Source of the DNA: an uncultured bacterium
Lineage (GTDB): Bacteria > Bacteroidota > Bacteroidia > Bacteroidales > Bacteroidaceae
NCBI GenBank assembly: GCA_905215345.1
Contig: CAJMPR010000027.1
Span: forward strand, 1-49,154
Reading direction: 5' to 3'
DNA length: 49,154 nucleotides
Made by a program: the position numbers and the translations under genes. Positions 1 through 7,512 of the stretch are shown here, piece after piece. Each line of letters starts with the position of its first letter. The stretch's first letter is position 1. The notes under the pieces were generated by a model. It saw only the letters and a program-made list of their open reading frames with translations. It did no database searches and had not been told where the DNA came from.

Positions 1-16
1 CGAAATAAACAATAGC

Positions 17-54
17 AAAAGGGGCTATCCGACTTTTTGGACAGCCCCTTTTTT
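17..54 (-). terminator. Intrinsic terminator after fba, probably bidirectional
   Basis: GC-rich hairpin with arms at 17-30 and 39-52 and one internal mismatch. It is flanked by T runs on both strands (six T on +, four on -). It lies 20 bases after the aldolase stop codon and may also serve a convergent gene left of the window. Confidence 0.8.
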
Positions 55-74
55 ATAATCTTGATAGACTTAGA

Positions 75-1085
75 TTAGTCTAACTGAGCCAACTTATTAT
101 CAGAGCCCAATACACTGATAATTTTATGTTTGTACAGTTTCTCCATATTATCACGAGCTGGGCCTAGGTATTTACGCGGGTCAAATTCAGCCGGTTTTTC
201 AGCGAATACTTTACGAACAGCAGCAGTCATAGCCAAACGAGAGTCTGAGTCGATATTAATCTTGCAAACAGCAGACTTAGCAGCTTTACGCAATTCTTCT
301 TCAGGAATACCGATAGCAGCTTCCAGTTTACCACCATATTTATTGATAGTATCAACTTCTTCTTCAGGAACTGAAGATGAACCGTGAAGAACGATAGGGA
401 ATCCCGGAAGTTTCTCCATTACAGCATCCAATACTGCAAATTCCAATGGAGGAGGAACCATACGGCCAGTCTTCGGATCAATGTGGCATTGTTCGGGTTT
501 GAACTTGTATGCACCATGAGAAGTACCGATTGAAATAGCCAGAGAGTCACAACCTGTGCGAGTAGCAAAGTCAATTACTTCTTCAGGGTTAGTATATGTA
601 TGATGTTCAGCAGAAACTTCATCTTCTACACCAGCCAATACACCAAGTTCACCTTCTACAGTTACGTCGAACTGATGAGCATATTCAACTACCTTCTTAG
701 TCAAAGCAATATTTTCTTCGTAAGGAAGATGAGAACCATCAATCATTACTGAAGAGAAACCTGAGTCAATACAACTCTTACAAGTTTCAAAAGTATCTCC
801 GTGGTCAAGATGAAGAACAATTTCCGGATGTTTGCAACCCAATTCTTTTGCATATTCTACAGCACCCTGAGCCATGTAACGCAACAAAGTAGCGTTAGCA
901 TACTGACGAGCACCTTTAGAAACCTGCAGAATCACAGGAGATTTAGTTTCTACAGCAGCCTTGATAATAGCCTGCATCTGTTCCATATTGTTGAAGTTGA
1001 ATGCCGGAATAGCATATCCACCCTTAATAGCCTTAGCAAACATTTCTTTTGTGTTTACCAGTCCTAAATCTTTGTAATTTACCAT
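75..1085 (-). CDS. fba: Class II fructose-bisphosphate aldolase
   Basis: A 336-residue cytosolic zinc-dependent aldolase that interconverts fructose 1,6-bisphosphate with glyceraldehyde 3-phosphate and dihydroxyacetone phosphate in glycolysis and gluconeogenesis. The family signatures are visible: YAIPAFNFNN near the N-terminus, VLHLDHGDTFE with the metal-binding histidine, VEGELG, the SIGTSHGAYKF loop, VLHGSSSVPEEE and NIDSDSR near the C-terminus. The length is normal for the family. The start is well placed, 33 bases after the transcription start expected from a -7 element at 1125-1132. The gene is monocistronic in this window, with a strong terminator downstream. The call is firm; the exact subclass (A or B) is not resolved. 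Confidence 0.96.
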   Translation of the reverse strand: MVNYKDLGLVNTKEMFAKAIKGGYAIPAFNFNNMEQMQAIIKAAVETKSPVILQVSKGARQYANATLLRYMAQGAVEYAKELGCKHPEIVLHLDHGDTFETCKSCIDSGFSSVMIDGSHLPYEENIALTKKVVEYAHQFDVTVEGELGVLAGVEDEVSAEHHTYTNPEEVIDFATRTGCDSLAISIGTSHGAYKFKPEQCHIDPKTGRMVPPPLEFAVLDAVMEKLPGFPIVLHGSSSVPEEEVDTINKYGGKLEAAIGIPEEELRKAAKSAVCKINIDSDSRLAMTAAVRKVFAEKPAEFDPRKYLGPARDNMEKLYKHKIISVLGSDNKLAQLD

Positions 1086-1124
1086 TTTGTTTAAAGTTTA
1101 TTGTTAGTGAATAAAAATTCTACG

Positions 1125-1132
1125 CAAAAGTA
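1125..1132 (-). promoter_or_regulatory. Bacteroides-type -7 element for fba
   Basis: TACTTTTG on the minus strand matches TAnnTTTG and lies 40 bases upstream of the fba ATG. A -33 TTG is not clear. Confidence 0.65.
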
Positions 1133-1313
1133 AGCATTATCCTTTAAATAGAAGAACGAGAACTGAATAAAAAACCTTCATTTATCTGTCAAATCAATTT
1201 ATTTTAAAGCTATTGGCTTCAATTAACAGAAGATTGTAATCTCTATGTTACAAAGTATTTTCATCCGCCTGTCTCTTTCTTCGCTTTTGCGTTTTTGTCT
1301 GTATAAACAAAAA

Positions 1314-1341
1314 AGCCGGAAAGCGAGTTTGCTTTCCGGCT
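1314..1341 (-). terminator. Intrinsic terminator after the EEP-family gene
   Basis: Perfect 11-bp stem (1314-1324 with 1331-1341) and a 6-base loop, followed on the minus strand by a run of T. It lies just after the stop of the gene at 1362-2378. Confidence 0.9.
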
Positions 1342-1361
1342 ACTATTTACACATTATTATA

Positions 1362-2378
1362 TTATTTCTTCAGATAAATAATGGTGGGTAGATGGTCGCT
1401 ATAACCATTCAACCACACGCGCCCTCCATGCGTACGCAAAGGTGCCCCTTTATACTTACCATCCTGCTGAATCAGAAAATCACGAATGAAGACTTCATTG
1501 TGGTCGTACCGCAATCCCTTCTTTGCTTTCACCAAAGGACGCGACAAAACAATCTGGTCAAACAAGTTCCATTTTCCACGATAAAGCAACGTACCAACAC
1601 CCTTGTCCTCCAATGTCTCCCACCAAGGATTATAGAATTGCCCCGGTTTCATACCCGTTCTGTATTTCCGTGCTCCCAAAGCCTGCATACTTTCATCCAT
1701 CGGGTCATCATTCATATCCCCCATCACAACGATTTTCATCTTTTTATCTATATGCAGCAATGAATCGGTCAGTGCTTTTACTTGTTTTGCAGCATGTACA
1801 CGTACCGGTGACTCAGCACCACGTGATGGCCAGTGATTTACAATGAAACAGATATGCTCACCCGCCAACTGTCCATCTACAATCAGAAAACCACGTGTCA
1901 GATGTACCGTATCACCCTCAAACGGAGTAGAAAGGACCAATTTCGAGTTTGTTACCGTAAACTGTTTAGGATCATATAGAAGCGCACAATCAATACCGCG
2001 CTTATCGGGACCTTCATAATGAATAAATTCATAATTGGAAATAGCCGGTTGATTTACAAGATCCGTCAACACCCGTCGGTTTTCCGCTTCTGCCACTCCA
2101 ATCACTGCGGGACCTTCAGGAACCAATTCCCGCGAAAGAGAACTCAAGACTGTTGAAAGATTCTTCAACTTGGCTTCATATTTCTTCGTCGTCCATTGAT
2201 AACTACCATCCGGTAGAAATTCATAATCATTCTTCCCTGCATCATGAATCGTATCAAACAAATTTTCCAGATTGTAAAATGCAACACTGTATAAGCTACG
2301 TTCTGTACTCTGAGCTATTATCGCAATAGCACAGAACCAAAAAGAAAATAAAAGAATCAGTTTCTTCATAGTTGACAC
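1362..2378 (-). CDS. Secreted endonuclease/exonuclease/phosphatase-family protein
   Basis: 338 residues with an N-terminal signal sequence (hydrophobic stretch after MKKLILLF, ending near AIIAQ), so it is exported to the periplasm or beyond. The mature part has the DNase I-like fold signatures: the metal-binding ENRRVL region after VIGVAEAE, the NHWPSR motif with the catalytic-type histidine, VVMGDMNDDP, and the C-terminal SDHLP histidine. Family members hydrolyse phosphodiesters or phosphomonoesters in nucleic acids, phosphoinositides or sphingomyelin; the substrate cannot be read from sequence. Two nearby ATGs are possible (codon 1, or codon 4 directly before KKLILL); the second gives a more typical signal peptide. 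A terminator follows. Confidence 0.85.
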   Translation of the reverse strand: MSTMKKLILLFSFWFCAIAIIAQSTERSLYSVAFYNLENLFDTIHDAGKNDYEFLPDGSYQWTTKKYEAKLKNLSTVLSSLSRELVPEGPAVIGVAEAENRRVLTDLVNQPAISNYEFIHYEGPDKRGIDCALLYDPKQFTVTNSKLVLSTPFEGDTVHLTRGFLIVDGQLAGEHICFIVNHWPSRGAESPVRVHAAKQVKALTDSLLHIDKKMKIVVMGDMNDDPMDESMQALGARKYRTGMKPGQFYNPWWETLEDKGVGTLLYRGKWNLFDQIVLSRPLVKAKKGLRYDHNEVFIRDFLIQQDGKYKGAPLRTHGGRVWLNGYSDHLPTIIYLKK

Positions 2379-2581
2379 ACAATATTAATCTATTGCAAAA
2401 GTCCAAAATAAATAGCTATAAACCTACTTTTCTAAAAGATTTTTTCAATGCGGGAGATGCTTATTAACATTCCATGTTGTAGAGCATACGTTCATTGTTG
2501 CTTTTAATATATAAAAGCATTAGCATTGTGGAATTATTATAAGTTGATCCTCATATTTTTAACACATCAAACAATTGTATT

Positions 2582-4096
2582 ATGAAAAACGCAATTATCT
2601 ACACAAGCATGTTATTAATGTGCCTCATCACCTCTTGTGGCAGTGATGAAGATCCTCCAACACCTGCCCTCTCAATCGAGCCTTCTACCGCCATTCATTT
2701 TAGTGCGGCTGCCACAGAATCGTATGATATTATTGTAACTACTAATCAGGATAGTTGGGACGCAATCTCTAACCAAGCATGGTGTAAGGTCAGTAAATCT
2801 GGTAACAAATTCACAGTAACAGCAGTTGCCCATACTACAGAAACATCTCCTTCCCCTGCCACAATTACCATTTCTGCCGGAAGTGCCAAAAGCATAACTT
2901 TAGCCGTTACACAAGATGCAGTCACTACCACAGATGTCAATTATCCTAAAACAGAGCCTGAATTAATAAAAGCGATAGCCAAAGTGTGGATATTCCCGGA
3001 AACCTCAGATTATGTATCCTTAGAATTGGATGAAGCCAAGAACTATTCATTGCTTTCTAAAAGCCAGATTACTGTAACGCGTAGCGAAACAGTCGGTAAA
3101 TTTTATCTTATGGAAGGCACATATACCGTATCTGAAGATCTACGTATTATCACCTTGAGCAACTTTGGAAAGGTAGAAATCAAAGAGCTCAAAGCTGAGG
3201 ACACTCAAATAGCTATCACTCCGACAGGAGGTACAGCAATAACTGTTACCACTACCGAACAAAAAGCAGAAGTTCCACCTGCCACAACAGTTAAACATCT
3301 TAAAACCTACACCGCCGATTTCGGGCAGGAAGAGGGAACAATGAAGTATACTCTCACATATAAAGATGACAAGCTGAGCAGCATAATACTTACTGCCAAT
3401 GAACAAAGTGAGACTATAATACTCAAACATGAAGATAAAGCAATCAGTTTCACTATCCCCGGCAACGAATTGGGAGAAGAAAAGGATTTAATATGTACTT
3501 ATGCTATCAATAACGCCGGGCGTGCCACCTCTTTGAAAATAGTAATGGGAAAAGAAACCATCACTCAACGTTACACCTACGATGGCAACCGCCGGTTAAT
3601 ATCTGTCCGCAGATATGAAGGCGGAAACATGACAGCTTTCTGTAACGCCATATGGAATGACGATAATATTTCTCAGACCAGTTATTCAAGCTTGCATGTT
3701 TGTACCGATGAGAGCTATGTTGGTGAAGACGGCAAAACTATATATTCGCATGACCACAATAATGATGGCAAGTTTGACGACCAAGATAAGGTACCTGCCG
3801 GGACATTTTATGATCCTACTACGAGTAACTACACATACGACACTTCCAAGACAAACAAAGGCAAATTCCTTATACCCCAATATGCACCCGAAATATTTGA
3901 TATGTTTGACTTTGGCGACTGGTTGGCGGCAATGGCGGGTATATTAGGGAAATTACCCGAGAATTTGAACACAGACAATGATAATGGCTTTTTCACTTTC
4001 GAATATACCTACGATAACGAGGGTTACCCAAAGGCCGTAAAAGCGAATGCACAAGAACATGGAGAAGAGTTCAGCGCTACTATAACTTTTGAGTAA
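2582..4096 (+). CDS. BACON-domain lipoprotein with DUF4595-like repeats
   Basis: 504-residue lipoprotein with lipobox ITSC (Cys19). The acidic residues right after it (GSDED) resemble the Bacteroides surface-export signal. Residues about 30-118 form a BACON domain, with the typical SNQAWCKVS and TITISAGSAKSITLAVTQ segments. Residues about 120-230 look like a lipocalin-type or beta-rich domain. The rest has YTYD-type repeats (YTLTYKDDKLSSI, YTYDGNRRLIS, FEYTYDNEGYP) resembling DUF4595. An EF-hand-like loop lies at residues 391-402 (DHNNDGKFDDQD), so calcium binding is possible. There is no enzyme motif. The gene stands alone with its own terminator. BACON domains in this phylum are linked to mucin or glycan contact; the role here is inferred. 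Confidence 0.8.
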   Translation: MKNAIIYTSMLLMCLITSCGSDEDPPTPALSIEPSTAIHFSAAATESYDIIVTTNQDSWDAISNQAWCKVSKSGNKFTVTAVAHTTETSPSPATITISAGSAKSITLAVTQDAVTTTDVNYPKTEPELIKAIAKVWIFPETSDYVSLELDEAKNYSLLSKSQITVTRSETVGKFYLMEGTYTVSEDLRIITLSNFGKVEIKELKAEDTQIAITPTGGTAITVTTTEQKAEVPPATTVKHLKTYTADFGQEEGTMKYTLTYKDDKLSSIILTANEQSETIILKHEDKAISFTIPGNELGEEKDLICTYAINNAGRATSLKIVMGKETITQRYTYDGNRRLISVRRYEGGNMTAFCNAIWNDDNISQTSYSSLHVCTDESYVGEDGKTIYSHDHNNDGKFDDQDKVPAGTFYDPTTSNYTYDTSKTNKGKFLIPQYAPEIFDMFDFGDWLAAMAGILGKLPENLNTDNDNGFFTFEYTYDNEGYPKAVKANAQEHGEEFSATITFE

Positions 4097-4113
4097 CTAA
4101 GACATTTCCTCTT

Positions 4114-4148
4114 AAAAGCGGAAAGTTCACTTAACTTCCCGCTTTTTT
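4114..4148 (+). terminator. Intrinsic terminator after the BACON lipoprotein
   Basis: Hairpin AAGCGGAAAG / CTTCCCGCTT with one mismatch, followed by six T, starting 18 bases after the stop codon. Confidence 0.8.
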
Positions 4149-4181
4149 CGCTGAAACTTTTTTCATTTCACAGAAAAGCAT

Positions 4182-4189
4182 TATCTTTG
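4182..4189 (+). promoter_or_regulatory. -7 element for rpmE2
   Basis: TATCTTTG matches TAnnTTTG. The expected transcription start near 4196 gives a leader of about 68 bases rich in A and T. I see no recognisable L31 autoregulatory structure in it. Confidence 0.7.
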
Positions 4190-4263
4190 CGCTCTGAAAA
4201 TGACCATTACACTATTTAATACCAAAATAGTAACAGAATATAAATTAAAAAACAAATATTGAA

Positions 4264-4515
4264 ATGAAAAAAGGTATTCATCCTGAAAATTACCGTCCGG
4301 TGGTATTCAAAGATATGTCAAATGGTGATGTATTCTTGTCTCGTTCTACTGCGAACTCTAAAGAGACTATCGAATTCGAAGGAGAAACTTATCCGTTGCT
4401 CAAGATGGAAATCTCCAGTACTTCTCATCCGTTCTACACAGGTAAATCTAAATTGGTTGACACTGCTGGTCGTGTTGATAAGTTCATGAGCCGTTACGGT
4501 AACCGTAAGAAATAA
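4264..4515 (+). CDS. rpmE2: 50S ribosomal protein L31, type B
   Basis: 83 residues with the L31 signature MKKGIHPENYRPVVFKDM and the STSHPFYTGKSKLVDTAGRVDKF block. There is no cysteine at all, so this is the zinc-independent (C-minus) type B form, which carries the usual insert compared with the 66-70-residue zinc form. It is a large-subunit protein contributing to an intersubunit bridge. It has its own promoter and a strong terminator, so it is expressed apart from the penicillin-binding protein gene that follows. Confidence 0.97.
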   Translation: MKKGIHPENYRPVVFKDMSNGDVFLSRSTANSKETIEFEGETYPLLKMEISSTSHPFYTGKSKLVDTAGRVDKFMSRYGNRKK

Positions 4516-4534
4516 TTCTGTTTGAAGAAGACAG

Positions 4535-4567
4535 AAAAAAGGGAATCTCACGTAGATTCCCTTTTTT
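4535..4567 (+). terminator. Intrinsic terminator after rpmE2
   Basis: 14-bp perfect stem (4535-4548 with 4554-4567), a 5-base loop, and a T run forming the 3' part of the stem. It starts 20 bases after the stop codon. Confidence 0.93.
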
Positions 4568-4605
4568 ATTACATTCGCACAAGTTTTGCTTAAAGTAAAA
4601 CACAT

Positions 4606-7002
4606 ATGATAAAATTTGATTCCCGAAAATGGGTTTCACTCGGAATGAGCGTATTCCATTATTTCGTTAAAGCAAGTCGGAAGTTCGGACAATGGTATAA
4701 AGGGCTATGCAAGAATAAGCCCTGGTATAAGAAAGCCTTGATATCTATCGCAAGCTTTATCGTCATATTCCTACTCTACCTGACTATGGTAGATATAAAT
4801 TTCTTATGGTTATTCGGCAAGTCACCCAGTCTGTCGAGCATTCATAATCCCAACCAACCTATTGCATCCGAAATTTACAGTGCCGACGGCAAACTGATAG
4901 GAAAATACTTCCGTGAAAACCGGAGTCCCGTAAACTATGAAGAAATCTCCCCATTGCTCATCAAGACACTGGTCAGCACGGAAGATGAACGCTTTTACCA
5001 GCATTTTGGCATAGACATTCAAGGAGTGTTCGCCGCCATTAAAGATATGGCACGTGGCGAAGCAAGAGGAGCCAGTACTATCACCCAGCAACTGGTTAAG
5101 AACATGTTCAAGGTGCGCTCCCAATACTCCACGGGTTTATTAGGACGTATACCCGGATTAAAACTGCTCATCATGAAATCCAAAGAATGGATTACGGCAG
5201 TCAAGATTGAAATATTCTATACGAAAGAAGAGATACTCACCATGTATCTTAATACCGTTGACTTCGGAAGCAACGCCTATGGCATTAAAACCGCCTGCAA
5301 AACCTATTTCCACACTACCCCCAAAGATATAACCTGCGAACAAGCAGCTACATTAGTCGGACTATTGAAAGCAACAACCACTTACAATCCCCGTTTAAAC
5401 CCGAAGAATAGTTTGAAACGGCGCAATGTAGTATTAGAGAACCTGATGAAACATCACGGGATTACGCGTTCAGAATTCGATTCTATCAGGCAAATCCCTA
5501 TCCGCCTGAACTATAATATAGAAAGTAACTATGACGGACAAGCTCTCTACTTCCGTGAAGCCATAGCTGACTATCTGGCTCCCTGGTGCAAGGAGAACAA
5601 TATCGACATCTATGCCGACGGATTGAAAATATACACCACTCTGGACAGCCGGATGCAACAATATGCCGAAGCAGCCGCCAATCGCCAGATGCGTGTCGTA
5701 CAGCGTAACTTCAATAATCATTGGGGAAACCAGGCTCCTTGGCGTGACCGTAGCCAAAAGGAAATTCCTAACTTTATTGAGGATCTTGCCAAACGTACAA
5801 CCGCTTATAAAATATTGACCGAGAAATATCCTTCCCAGCCGGACTCTGTAAACTATTACCTCAATCTCCCCCACCGCCTGAAAGTATTCGACTATGACTC
5901 GGGAACCCGGGATACCACTATCAGTACGATGGACTCCATCCGTTACATGGAACGGTTCATGCATTGTAGTTTTGTAGCAATGGAGCCTCAAACCGGATAT
6001 GTCAAAGCATGGATAGGAGATATCAATTTCGGCTCGTGGAAGTACGACAAAGTGCTTTCCAAGCGTCAACCCGGTTCCACCTTCAAACTGTTCGTCTATA
6101 CAGCCGGTATGAACAAGGGCATGTCCCCCTGCGAGACCCGCATCGACCAGCTTCAGGCATGGGATGTGATAGAAGACGGCAAACCCGCCAAATGGATACC
6201 CCGTAACGCCAACGGAGAATATACCGGAGACACTTTATCGTTGAAAGCTGCATTTGCCCGTTCTGTCAACACCATTGCCGTACAAATTGGTCAGGAAGTC
6301 GGCGTGCACGATGTTGCAGAGACAGCCCGTGCCATGGGCATCCGCACGCCTTTGGAAGAAACGCCCGCCCTCAGCCTCGGTGCATCAGATGTTTCCTTAT
6401 TGGAGCTTGTCAACGCATACAGCACAGTTATCAATGAGGGAAAAGCCCATGACCCTGTCTTGATAACCCGTATTGAAGATGAAAACGGGAATACCATCTA
6501 TGAAAACCAAACGAGCCAGAAGCAGGTAATCCCCTACGAAACAGCTTTTCTTATGACCGAAATGCTGAAAGCCGGTCTGACCGAACCCTTAGGAACTTCA
6601 CAAGCCCTATGGGGATACGATCTTTTCCGCTACAACACAGAATTCGGAGGTAAAACAGGTACATCTTCCAACCACTCGGACGCTTGGTTCATGGGGGTCA
6701 GTCCCCAATTAATAGGAGGTGCATGGGTAGGCGGAGAACATCGCAGTATCCATTTCCGTACCGGGGAATTGGGACAAGGCAGCCGTACGGCTTTGCCTAT
6801 ATTCGCTTATTTCATGGAACAAGTGCTCAAAGACAAGAGTCTGAAACACTACCAGGCACGCTTCCCACAAGCCAAAGAGAAGATTACCAAAGAATACAGT
6901 TGCCGTACCGTCTATCACCCACGAGATACGGATTCCGTAACAGTTGCAACGGACAGCATAACATCTCCTTTGCCTTCGTCACCATCTACCGTTCTACCTT
7001 AA
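4606..7002 (+). CDS. Class A penicillin-binding protein (PBP1A-like)
   Basis: 798-residue bifunctional peptidoglycan synthase: glycosyltransferase GT51 plus DD-transpeptidase. Residues 1-43 are cytoplasmic and basic, and 44-62 are a single membrane anchor. The GT51 domain has E126-DERFYQHFG with the catalytic glutamate, GASTITQQL at 155-163, and the later EIFYTKEEILTMYLNTVDFG and EQAATLVGLLKATTTYNP motifs. The transpeptidase has all three active-site motifs: S491-T-F-K494, S553-V-N555 and K683-T-G685. The C-terminus ends in a short Ser/Thr/Pro tail. The protein works in the periplasm on lipid II. No clear promoter lies between the rpmE2 terminator and the ATG, so expression may rely on readthrough or a weak site. 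The function is firm; a specific gene name is not. Confidence 0.95.
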   Translation: MIKFDSRKWVSLGMSVFHYFVKASRKFGQWYKGLCKNKPWYKKALISIASFIVIFLLYLTMVDINFLWLFGKSPSLSSIHNPNQPIASEIYSADGKLIGKYFRENRSPVNYEEISPLLIKTLVSTEDERFYQHFGIDIQGVFAAIKDMARGEARGASTITQQLVKNMFKVRSQYSTGLLGRIPGLKLLIMKSKEWITAVKIEIFYTKEEILTMYLNTVDFGSNAYGIKTACKTYFHTTPKDITCEQAATLVGLLKATTTYNPRLNPKNSLKRRNVVLENLMKHHGITRSEFDSIRQIPIRLNYNIESNYDGQALYFREAIADYLAPWCKENNIDIYADGLKIYTTLDSRMQQYAEAAANRQMRVVQRNFNNHWGNQAPWRDRSQKEIPNFIEDLAKRTTAYKILTEKYPSQPDSVNYYLNLPHRLKVFDYDSGTRDTTISTMDSIRYMERFMHCSFVAMEPQTGYVKAWIGDINFGSWKYDKVLSKRQPGSTFKLFVYTAGMNKGMSPCETRIDQLQAWDVIEDGKPAKWIPRNANGEYTGDTLSLKAAFARSVNTIAVQIGQEVGVHDVAETARAMGIRTPLEETPALSLGASDVSLLELVNAYSTVINEGKAHDPVLITRIEDENGNTIYENQTSQKQVIPYETAFLMTEMLKAGLTEPLGTSQALWGYDLFRYNTEFGGKTGTSSNHSDAWFMGVSPQLIGGAWVGGEHRSIHFRTGELGQGSRTALPIFAYFMEQVLKDKSLKHYQARFPQAKEKITKEYSCRTVYHPRDTDSVTVATDSITSPLPSSPSTVLP

Positions 7003-7031
7003 TCCGCTTGAATTATAGATACTTATTCTAT

Positions 7032-7141
7032 TTCATCCCGCAAGACGAAATAATTCATCCCGCTAAACGGATTTATTCATCTCGTGAGACAAATTTATTT
7101 ATCTCACGAGATGTTTTTTTTCGTCTCGTAAGACGTTTTTT
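7032..7141. repeat. Five-unit degenerate 22-bp tandem repeat, each unit a small palindrome
   Basis: Units start at 7032, 7054, 7076, 7098 and 7120, exactly 22 bases apart. Each begins with a form of TTCATCYCG and continues with YRAGACG, then an A/T-rich end. Most units contain an inverted repeat centred on the CG (for example CGTCTCGTAAGACG in unit 5). Units 3 and 4 also pair with each other, giving an 11-bp perfect stem (7079-7089 with 7101-7111) followed by a T run. This could be the terminator of the penicillin-binding protein gene, which ends at 7002. Confidence 0.8.
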
Positions 7142-7207
7142 TTACGGTTCCCTTTGAGCTTATCCGTTATTTTCCGTGTAATCTGTCTCTTGTAACAAAA
7201 AAATATC

Positions 7208-7215
7208 TATCTTTG
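7208..7215 (+). promoter_or_regulatory. -7 element starting the long leader before the 7513 gene
   Basis: TATCTTTG matches TAnnTTTG. A TTG at 7190-7192 is nearer than the usual -33 spacing. The predicted start near 7222 would give a leader of about 290 bases before the ATG at 7513. Confidence 0.6.
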
Positions 7216-7306
7216 CGACAGTCCCATTGAGTGCAATGGAACTGTTATTTTTTTTAAGAAGCGTTATTGAAATTATCTTCTACAATCAAACTTCGCAACT
7301 TTGAAA

Positions 7307-7486
7307 CCCATGAAGATGATAACAACAACGCTCACGTCTGTGTTATATACCTACTTTTCTGCCAGGCATACCGGGCGGAAAAGTATTTATATACAAAACG
7401 GCGTGAGTGGCTGTTGTTTATCCATGGGTGGGGCAATGCGAAGGCCTGATTGTAGGATAAACAAATACAGCAACTCACGTTTTTTT
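7307..7486 (+). promoter_or_regulatory. Attenuator-like leader: long hairpin competing with a terminator hairpin
   Basis: Three segments can pair in two exclusive ways. Segment 1 (7307-7363) pairs imperfectly with segment 2 (7373-7428) over nearly its whole length: CCCATG/CATGGG at the base, AACAACA/TGTTGTT, CTCACG/CGTGAG, TATATA, then ACTTTTC/GAAAAGT at the tip. Part of segment 2 (7402-7423) can instead pair with segment 3 (7455-7479), which is followed directly by seven T (7480-7486) and so has the form of an intrinsic terminator. This is the architecture of transcription attenuation. No known riboswitch core was recognised. Reading frames through segment 1 could encode a short leader peptide from an ATG at 7310 (starts MKMITTTLTS), which is speculative. 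Confidence 0.55.
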
Positions 7487-7512
7487 GTATGTTTAACTTA
7501 ATAATATAATAC

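Noticed and set aside
5470..6069. 199-codon open frame opposite the penicillin-binding protein gene
   Set aside because: It is fully antisense to conserved GT51/transpeptidase sequence and has no recognisable domain; it is an artefact of the coding strand's composition.
7032..7141. CRISPR array with 22-bp repeats
   Set aside because: Repeats are contiguous without spacers, degenerate and palindromic; no cas genes in the window.
7310..7501. Threonine-rich leader peptide (MKMITTTLTS) as in thr operon attenuation
   Set aside because: Attractive because of the attenuator shape, but the downstream genes are not amino-acid biosynthesis and the frame continues past the Thr cluster. Kept only as speculation in the leader entry.
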